From Trichobilharzia regenti (taxonomy: Eukaryota > Platyhelminthes > Trematoda > Strigeidida > Schistosomatidae): a stretch of 64,000 bases of DNA. The notes under the pieces were generated by a model, which saw only the letters and a list, made by a program, of their open reading frames with translations, was not told the DNA's origin and made no database searches. Numbering within the stretch: position 1 is the stretch's first letter; every line of letters begins with the position of its first letter. Both the position numbers and the translations under genes were made by a program. Shown here one piece after another: positions 56,671-64,000 of this stretch. Location of the stretch: assembly GCA_944472135.2 (NCBI GenBank), contig OX235270.1, positions 86,375,168 through 86,439,167 of the forward strand, given 5' to 3'.

Positions 56671-56843
56671 TGTGATGTGTCTAGTCCTTTCTTTGGTGCA
56701 AACTTGAATTCTCTCAGTCAGTTCTGCAATGTAGCCACCATTATAGGTAGCCCGCCATCCCGACGCACTTTTAATTGTTGATGTCGGATGGTAGAAGGCG
56801 ATCGGCAGGAATCAATTAGAAGTTTCCAAACAAGGTGGGATCA
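56671..56843. other. Spacer ending in the left target duplication of P6
   Basis: GTGGGATCA at 56835-56843 is repeated at 57921-57929. Confidence 0.6.
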
Positions 56844-57920
56844 ATTCCATTATAGCTAAAACTTTATTTTGATAAAGTCACACAATGTTATAGAGTAATC
56901 TTTACTGGTGACCACGTTTCGAGCACAATATATAGGTCATAATCCTATCAGGGTACTCACATAACTTTCTTACTTCATTTATATACATAAGTAAAAACTG
57001 ATTAGACGTGTGAATAAAATAAATATTAGGCTCACATAAAACAGAAAGGAAGACAACATAAATTTCGAACCATTATTGGTGTTATCAAGAAGTATAATAT
57101 GATAAAAATTAAGAAGTGCTGTTAGTCAGTTTACTATGAAAGATAAAGTACATTCGGAAGTATTATTAGTGTTGTCAACAAATTACCATAGGATGGGAAA
57201 TAAGAGGAGTGTCCTTAGTAAATAAGATGGGATATAAGATGTTCTAACAGTAAAATAAATAACTTGTTGGAATGTTATAATGGGAATGAGATGTTTTTTA
57301 CAGTAAAAATAAGTAACTTGTTAGAATGTGAATTGAATACGTTTTAATATTAATTTGTCATCCTCTGATTTGACTGGTAATAATATCTTCCGTATCTCTG
57401 GTATTTCCGTTGAGTCACTTCTACTGCATATGTTGTGTTGGACATAGAGTCGATGAAGCAGGATTCAGTAATCAGTCTGTCTCTCCACATACCTGTATTA
57501 CTTTTTAGAATTTTGACTCTATCTCACCCACTATTGTGTGGTCATGTGTTAATGCATGTAGTGCGATTGCTGAGTTTTTTTTCTAAATTACTTATCTTCG
57601 TGGAATCAATCATTCTAACCTTAGTTAAATCCTTATGTTCTGATAATCTCACTATTCCTGATCTACTCGTTTGACCTATATAGTTTATCTCATAGTCATT
57701 GCAGAGTATATTTTAAATTATATTATTCTGTTTATATTTATTTGTTTATATAATTTTGTTCAATTGGGTCCTTGATTTGATTATGAGCAATAAACTGTAC
57801 TCGAAACGTCATCATTTAATGTTGCTGTATAACACTGCGTGACTTTATCAAAATAAAGTTTTATCCATAATGGAATTATACTCTACCACAGTGCCCAAGT
57901 TTTATGCTTATATCAATAAA
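56844..57920 (-). mobile_element. Short Penelope-like fold-back element (copy P6)
   Basis: The left arm (56844-56960) matches the reverse complement of the right arm (57763-57881), including AAAACTTTATTTTGATAAAG; the right arm has about 40 bp extra. The 9-bp direct repeat GTGGGATCA flanks the insertion. Inside, only the nuclease end of a PLE ORF remains. Same design as P1 and P5: a 5'-truncated body capped by an inverted copy of its own end. Confidence 0.82.
57360..57720 (-). pseudogene. GIY-YIG nuclease remnant (P6)
   Basis: Minus strand reads CNDYEINYIGQTSRSGIVRL (intact YIG and catalytic Arg region), LSEHKDLTKV, then THDHTIVGEI and, after a frame change, LKSNTGMWRDRLITESCF with the Glu, and a basic end. 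Same subfamily as P3 at 38.5 kb. At least two frame changes. Confidence 0.78.
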
Positions 57921-57929
57921 GTGGGATCA

Positions 57930-59028
57930 CACTTGTGTCTGCAACCAACCAAATAAGTTTGCTGCAGAAAGTCCAAGGACAAACAGTCAATATTCTGCAT
58001 TATCTTGACTTCATTCAAACAAAATTGTAGTCGTAAGACAACAGTTTGGTAAACCGTAACAGCAAAGAGAAAAGGGCCAACCAAAACCAGAAATTATATT
58101 AAGGATTAAGTCAACATTAGATACCAAAATGTTATAAGAATAACTCATAGGTCAGGGGAAAAGGGTAGTTATTACAAAACTGGTTTAAATACTCAAGTAA
58201 TAATAACGTAAAAAGATTTTTTCAATATCTTGCTACAGCTACTATTTTTTGCGGTCTTCATGATATGGAGACTGTGTTTGCTGTCAAACTTGTGTCACTT
58301 AAAAGTTGTAGATTTTATTTCTACGTTTGAATAATCTTTTCCTAGTAATTTTCTCGAATTATTTTGAAGACAGTTTAGCATTTCTACTTGAAACACTTTT
58401 TAGTCTGTAGTTTTTCCATGTAGAGAGACAGAAAGTAAGTGTTTATAACTTTCAACATCCTAACTTACTGGTGAATAATAACAGACACTACACAAATAGA
58501 AATTTTAAGGAGCAGGATTTAGAATCATATAATTTCTTCCTCTATCAACCAATTTTCGTTACATTTTCAAAATTAATGCCACTTGCAACCAATTATCTCA
58601 TATTTTGCAGATCAAGTTGACTGCAATACGCTATACAGTAACTTATAATCATTCTAACTTCGTTCCAACTATAAATGCGTGTGTGATGAGGAAAGCAAAC
58701 TGCTTTTTAGATGGCGTGCAACTAAACGATGGAATGGTGATCTCTAATCAAGTGAAATATGTCGGATTCAGGTTCTTGTAGTTATGAGGCTTACTTAAAG
58801 TACGTGAAAACTATCTTATAAGTCGCCTAATGTGAACGTGTTCATCACTGGCAGAGGTTTATTTAATTAATTATTATTCTCTAATTATACTTGTAGAAAT
58901 GCGTTTGAGCTATTTGGTTGCCTTGATGGCACCATTATTAAAAATAAGGAATGCGTTTCTTTCACATGAACTCCCGATACACCAATATTCCATTGAAAGA
59001 AGCAAAAAAGGTTAATAAAACAAGATTT
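57930..59028. other. Unassigned sequence
   Basis: No recognisable gene. Confidence 0.4.
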
Positions 59029-59078
59029 CATGGAGGATTTCACCATGAGCTGACATCATCATGGTGAAATCCTCCATG
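59029..59078. repeat. Perfect 20-bp hairpin
   Basis: CATGGAGGATTTCACCATGA (59029-59048) pairs without mismatch with 59059-59078 around a 10-nt loop. It is not followed by a T-run, so it is not an obvious terminator. Sits about 120 bp before a PLE fragment. Confidence 0.85.
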
Positions 59079-59199
59079 CAATCAAACAAACAAAAAAATC
59101 CTACAAAACCAATACTTGAAAACAAGTTTTAATTAATTCACTCATTTTCAGTAGTCCTTTTCGGTAGAAGAACTTATTAAATCCTGCTTTATTAACCGT
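59079..59199. other. Spacer before a Penelope-like fragment
   Basis: AT-rich; a stretch near 59168 (TCCTGCTTTATTAACC) recurs near 60868. Confidence 0.4.
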
Positions 59200-60030
59200 T
59201 ATTGCTTATTTCAAGTCCGTATCAGGAAATAAATGGTTCCATTTCTTGAAGGAATACCTCCCAAAAAGCACTATCAATGGACTGAATGATCTAGTCAAAT
59301 TGAGGTTTAGGATTGCTAAGCACTCTGCTCGAGAAGATTTCTTGAAAGTGTCCTTGCGTAAAGATCACTTGAGGCCTTCATGACCAAATCTTTGCCGTTT
59401 AACTGAATCACATTTGTACTGTAAAACACATGAAATCAGTAATTTATTAGTGTTATCAAGCCAACTGCTCAGTGTACAAAATGAACTGATCTTCGTATTT
59501 TATCTAAAATTCACAAAATATCTCCAAGCTAATTCGAAAAAGGCGAAAGAAGCAGAAGAAAAGAAGTTGAAGAAGTTACTTTCTGCGGATTCATCAAATG
59601 ACATTTTCCCACTGGATATATCTAATTGTGTTCATAATTTATCTAATGTTTCCCTGTCAAAAAACCCAAACAGAAATTTTAGCATTAGGTACCAAGTCCT
59701 AGGTTCCCATGAAAAAAGAAAAGCAAACTAACATCGGTTGCCAGATTAAAAATCTTTATGGTCATTTTATAGGGCTTTACGCTACGTCTTGTGACAGTGA
59801 AAGCTAGTTGAAATCAAAGAGGGTTGACAGTGCTCATCCATGTCGAACCACGCAGACCATTTAAAAGTCGCATATTACTAAAGAACACTGAAGACCTTTA
59901 CACAAACTCCAAAAAGAAAACATTATTGTTATTGTATAATCTGACAAAGGACAGAGTGTGGTGCTGATGAATACGATGGATTATACTGAAAAATGCATTG
60001 AATTGTCTCTGTTGAATATGTCATGGTAAT
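59200..60030 (+). pseudogene. Amino-terminal part of a Penelope-like ORF (P7)
   Basis: In pieces on the plus strand: KWFHFLKEYLPKSTING, RIAKHSAREDFLKV, a Lys/Glu-rich coiled-coil-like run (KKAKEAEEKKLKKLL), CVHNLSNVSLSK then, after a frame change, TQTEILALGTK and KNLYGH, and finally DKGQSVVLMN, the same conserved motif as RPDKGSGVVIMN in P5. It ends about there; motif A onward is absent. This is the portion missing from P1, which makes it useful for modelling the full ORF, though it may be a different subfamily. Confidence 0.7.
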
Positions 60031-60254
60031 ATGTTTTACTTTATAACTGTTGTTATTAGTAACATTACTAAGACATCATTCTACCTTCTATTATTTTTTC
60101 TGATTTATTTATAACTATCTTTTATAAGTAGCATTATCTTAAGTCGTTTCAACATTATTATTAATATTAATCAGTTAGCAATTCTTGATACATTCAAGTT
60201 CTTTCTTTGATGTCTAATTGTTTATCTAAGTTTCTATAGTTTGGTTTGTAAGGA
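60031..60254. other. AT-rich spacer
   Basis: No motif recognised. Confidence 0.4.
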
Positions 60255-60610
60255 TTAGTTATGTTTTACGGGTTGATCACGGATTGATATCAGTTAGAGA
60301 ACCATTGAAAACCAGGGAGTACTGGACAGCTGCTGTTTCATCCTAGTTTGGGAATCATCGGCAGTACGCACCCACTGGGATTCGAACCGGGACCTTCCGG
60401 TTACAAGACAAGCTCGTATACCATTCAGCCACTGGGACCCGATTCAATGGCTCGTGAATTCTAACTTCTACTAATTCGTGATTTAGCGCGACCCCAACCA
60501 TTGTCGTTGGTGGGACATCCATCCACACACGTGACATCTAATTGGACCTCACTGGTCACGACTTCTCACTAGAACTCAGGAAACTCCAACCTGTAGCAAG
60601 TCACTAGCGA
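60255..60610 (-). repeat. tRNA-derived SINE (type A), best-preserved copy
   Basis: On the minus strand: a leader from AGATCTGATGCTCGCTAG, then GTCGTGACCAGTGAGGTCC, GTCGCGCTAAATCACG, GAATTCACGAGCC, then the tRNA-like head (box A near CAGTGGCTGAATGG, box B GGTTCGAATCC at about 60380-60390), then GTGCGTACTGCCGATG and the tail CTGATATCAATCCG. About 350 bp. It serves as the reference for the broken copies in this window. Confidence 0.82.
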
Positions 60611-61734
60611 GCATCAGATCTAAGTGATGTAATTGAACCGTAATGCATTTTATCTTAATTTTAGTCTTTCAAGCTACGTTCCTCTTATCTATTTGAACAA
60701 TGCTTGAAAAAATATTCACACGTTTTGTTTTGTATGATTAATTCAATGTAGTTTATTTATCTATCAGTCTTATATCTCAATGTATTTCTGATGGTATACC
60801 TACACATTCCTGTATGTGAAATATTCAACTGAAGAGTTCTCCCGAAATTTGAGGAATTCATTAAGTCCTGCTTTATTAACCTTCGTTGATTGTCTCCAAT
60901 TTTCCATTGGTCAAAACAAAAGGTTTTCTGTGTGCTTACATTACTACATGTGACCTCTGGATCCCAGTTTCTTCACCTTAAATTAAAGTTTCAGAAATTT
61001 CACCCACTAATAATATAATGTTACCCAATTAAACCATTGACAAAAAATTGTCAACAAGACTGCCAATGAAAAGCCCATGATCAAATTACAAAGCCTGAAG
61101 GATATGAAGCAATTTCAATGTTTATTCTTAGCTACAAATCTCCCCTATCACATCAGCATGAAGATTAAATTTCGAAAAAAAATATGTTTAAAATACTGTT
61201 CCTACTGCAACCATAAGCTCTCTTAGGCCTCCATTTATAAGATACATTTAAATAAGGCAAAAATAATGGTTACAGCTAAATGGGACAATATCATTTGATT
61301 TGATTGGTTTTCGTCAGCCACATGCCATCCTTAATGTTTTTGGTAGGCTTTAAGATTAACTGTTAACTTACCTAAAATACCAACTTGATATCAGTAAACA
61401 GAGAGCTCCAGAACAGAAAACAAAATACACTCATATGTTTAACTGATAAACACATACCGTGAAGGTTCCAGCTCTTTGTAAAAATGTGGAGTCGCGTAAT
61501 AATGCGGTAATTTCAAACCACGCAAAGATAACATGATTAGCAAAAGAATGTTCTGTAAGCCGTAGAAAAAAAGTAGTCAAATGTAAGGAATGGTTAATAC
61601 ACAGATAGATCATACTTTGCGTGTCGGGTCTAATAAATGTGTCTTTGAAGGAGATCATTTGAAATACGATTCATTGAATATGCAAAGTCGACACTTTGAA
61701 AGGAAATAATATATTTTCAAGAGTTTGGTCTGCC
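60611..61734. other. Unassigned sequence
   Basis: No recognisable gene; a minus frame at 61431-61658 (75 codons) has no motif. Confidence 0.4.
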
Positions 61735-62140
61735 AGGATTAGATTTGTTTATACAAGTTTGACCACGGATTGATATCACTTAGAGAACCATTGAAAACCA
61801 AGGAGTACTGGACAGCTGCTTCATCCTAGTTTGGAAATCATCGGCAGTATGCACCCCCACTGGGGTTCGAATCCAGGACCTTCCAGTCACAAGGCACGCA
61901 AACTGATATTAATCCATGATCGAACTCGTATAAACAAATCTAATCCTTACAAACCAAACTCTTGAAAACAGATCTGATGCTCGCTAGGGGCTTGCTTCAG
62001 GTCAGAGTTTCCTGGTGTTCTAGTGAGAAGCCGTGACCAGTGAGGTCCATCCAGTCGAGTGTGAGAATGGAGTTTCCCCCGATAACATTGATTGTCAGTC
62101 GCGTTAAAATCACGAATTGCTAGAAGTTAGAATTCATGCA
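61735..62140. repeat. Two type A SINE pieces in opposite orientation
   Basis: 61735-61905 is a minus-oriented body, head and box B (reverse GGGTTCGAATCC). From 61905 a plus-oriented tail (ACTGATATTAATCC) is followed directly by a plus-oriented leader (AGATCTGATGCTCGCTAG through GAATTCATG, 62138) with no tRNA head. Confidence 0.75.
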
Positions 62141-64000
62141 CAGGTCATTTTCCTCCTACGCTAAATATCATTGTCATGACGTTTACATATCATATTTTGA
62201 CTTGATGATTATTATTTGTCTTTGCCTCTTTTAAGTCACCGATTGTAATGCTCCTCTTTGTGGCTGTGAGATGCATTCATATGTTGTTTTATGACGTGAT
62301 GGAGTTTGAGTGGATCAGGGTAATTCTGACCCTGGACTACTATGTGCCGGAGTTAGTGTGATTCTTGGTGACAGAGTTCTGATGCCATATTGATTGGAAT
62401 ATTCTACTTGATTCTAATGTACTTTTTAGGGTTGAATTTCGGTCAACTAATTTCATTCTATAGTACTTGTTTTGCACTAGAAACTAATCTAACCTGCACA
62501 GCTGCCTAACGGCAGTGTTGGGGTAATTTTGAGGTTTTTAGGGTTATTATTGTTTGAAACAACTAGTTCTCTTTATGAATTTAGACAAAGCAATAAGAAG
62601 ACGTAGTTTATCTGAATAGAAGCTTGGATTTTACGGCTAACAACTGTTTTTTTTACTGTCTTTGGAGCGTTATGTGACTGTGAGTTCCTAGTTTCTCAGG
62701 GAAGTTTTGTCAGCTATAACGTAGGACACTGAGATTGGTTTCCTGCATCCAGATCACGGGTAACTTTCGGTCTTTGCAGTCATCAAACTCCTCTACGTAT
62801 GTAATCAAAGTAGCATGATGCTAGGATACATAGTGAACGCCTCCACAATTATGACATTTTGTACATTAAATCTCTTATTCATTGATAATTACAAGTTCAT
62901 TTATTACCCTGTCATTAAAATGAGTAAAACATGAAGTCATGTTACCTTATAATAATTGATTAAAATGAAAACTAGGGAAGCTGCAAAGTTTCTTCATAGA
63001 CTATTTGAGTTTTCTCAGCCAAATAATGTTAGAAATGGATGTTCAAGCGCCCTGATCATAATAGCGTTGATGAAATAGAGTAAGAACGAATGGATATAAG
63101 TTACTTGAAAACATCTACAGAACACACGACAGATTTCGTAGAAGCCTTAGCCATCAAATGGTTTATGGTGTCTTCACAAACAATGTTTCACCATTTTCAG
63201 TATGACTTGATAAAATAAGGTTAATTTATTGTCATTACTTTGCATCAGTAACCCTCTTTTTATTTTGAACACCCATATATTTTTTTCATTTGCTTATTCC
63301 CTACCTCTGACTAATGAAAACACAATGATTGTGTATTCGTTATGCAAAACAGTTGTATGGGAATATTTGTAACTCAAACATTTATGGATTTCTCGAACAT
63401 GGCAAAGATGAAAGCTGAAACCAATCAAAGGTAATACAGCTATCAAATTAGTGACATTGAAAGTCAAATAATCAGTTTCTAAGACGTTCTTAGCTGTACG
63501 TTATGTACGGAAAGTCTTGTAAATCACACAATTTTGATGCAGACAAAGTATAATGTACTGTCTATGGGCAATGTGGAGGTGTTTTTAAGTTCTCTCTTAT
63601 CGTTTTCTCGAACACTGTCGTGCAAGTTAAAGGGAACAAGCATTAAGGTGCATCATAATTTCTTCACTGACCCGGCTGGTGAACATGGAGCTTCGGAATG
63701 AATAAAATCGTCCCTTCCAATTTTGATTCAGAGATCCGTTGCAGTTGAATTTTACCCTTTTGACTGTTAAGCGAAGATGAGGCAATTGCCATGATAATCT
63801 TTGTAGTTTATGCGTACCATAAAAGAATTTCTACTCCCTTCTCCTTGCAGTGATTTTCTATCCCGGTTACACTAGATGACTTTAAATATTACCACCGTTA
63901 TACTTATCTTATGCAGTTATAATTGCATATTCTGATCCTAATTTGAAAAATGTTTGTGAGCATTTTGTTGTCCGTTTGGTATGGAAAAATACTTCTTATT
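62141..64000. other. Unassigned AT-rich sequence
   Basis: No recognisable gene. 62260-62560 is somewhat richer in G and T and could be an unrecognised repeat. Confidence 0.4.

Noticed and set aside
1..64000. CRISPR arrays, prokaryotic promoters, Shine-Dalgarno sites or operons
   Set aside because: No regularly spaced repeats and no prokaryotic gene layout; all evidence is of an animal nuclear genome.

Overview
The window looks like nuclear DNA of a schistosome blood fluke (genus Schistosoma, Platyhelminthes: Trematoda). It is strongly AT-rich, has no bacterial operon layout, and is packed with a repeat set typical of schistosomes: Penelope-like elements (PLEs) with a GIY-YIG nuclease, SR2-like RTE LINEs, a CR1-like LINE, Gypsy LTR retrotransposons, a Merlin DNA transposon, tRNA-derived SINEs and hammerhead-bearing Sm-alpha-like sequence. 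The genus call rests on this combination; I cannot assign a species. I see no cellular gene I can support. One stretch near 5.1-5.6 kb could be an exon or pseudogene, but I cannot name it.

Layout. 0-13 kb: a deleted Merlin transposon (1617-2505, 40-bp inverted repeats, perfect 8-bp target duplication), two pieces of one LINE family (3.7-4.7 kb minus, 6.6-7.3 kb plus), a SINE and an SR2-like fragment (9.5-10.6 kb), and a solo LTR (12280-12585). 13-17 kb: SINEs and an Sm-alpha-like hammerhead remnant. 17.1-25.4 kb: a three-level nest, in which a Gypsy element sits inside the gag of a second Gypsy element, which sits inside a tRNA-derived SINE; both Gypsy insertions keep 5-bp target duplications. 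26.2-29.3 kb: a chimeric SINE, a PLE with inverted ends and a solo LTR. 32.7-41 kb: a truncated PLE, a large inverted repeat of unknown origin (35040-35597), hammerhead-like motifs, SINEs and PLE debris. 41-42 kb and 51-56.7 kb: SR2-like fragments, one carrying a SINE. 44.1-50 kb: a PLE with about 690-bp inverted arms and an 799-codon open frame, abutting a CR1-like LINE. 56.8-62 kb: a short PLE fold-back, a PLE amino-terminal remnant, a perfect hairpin and SINEs.

How the parts relate. Almost everything recognisable comes from insertion and decay of retroelements. The longest intact frame is the 44.5-46.9 kb PLE open frame, but its first 88 codons are antisense sequence from its own inverted arm. 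The intact-looking minus-strand frame at 17.8-19.1 kb is a Gypsy polyprotein that has lost reverse transcriptase and RNase H. The SINEs have no enzymes and would depend on LINE machinery in trans. Long AT-rich stretches between these elements show nothing I can identify.
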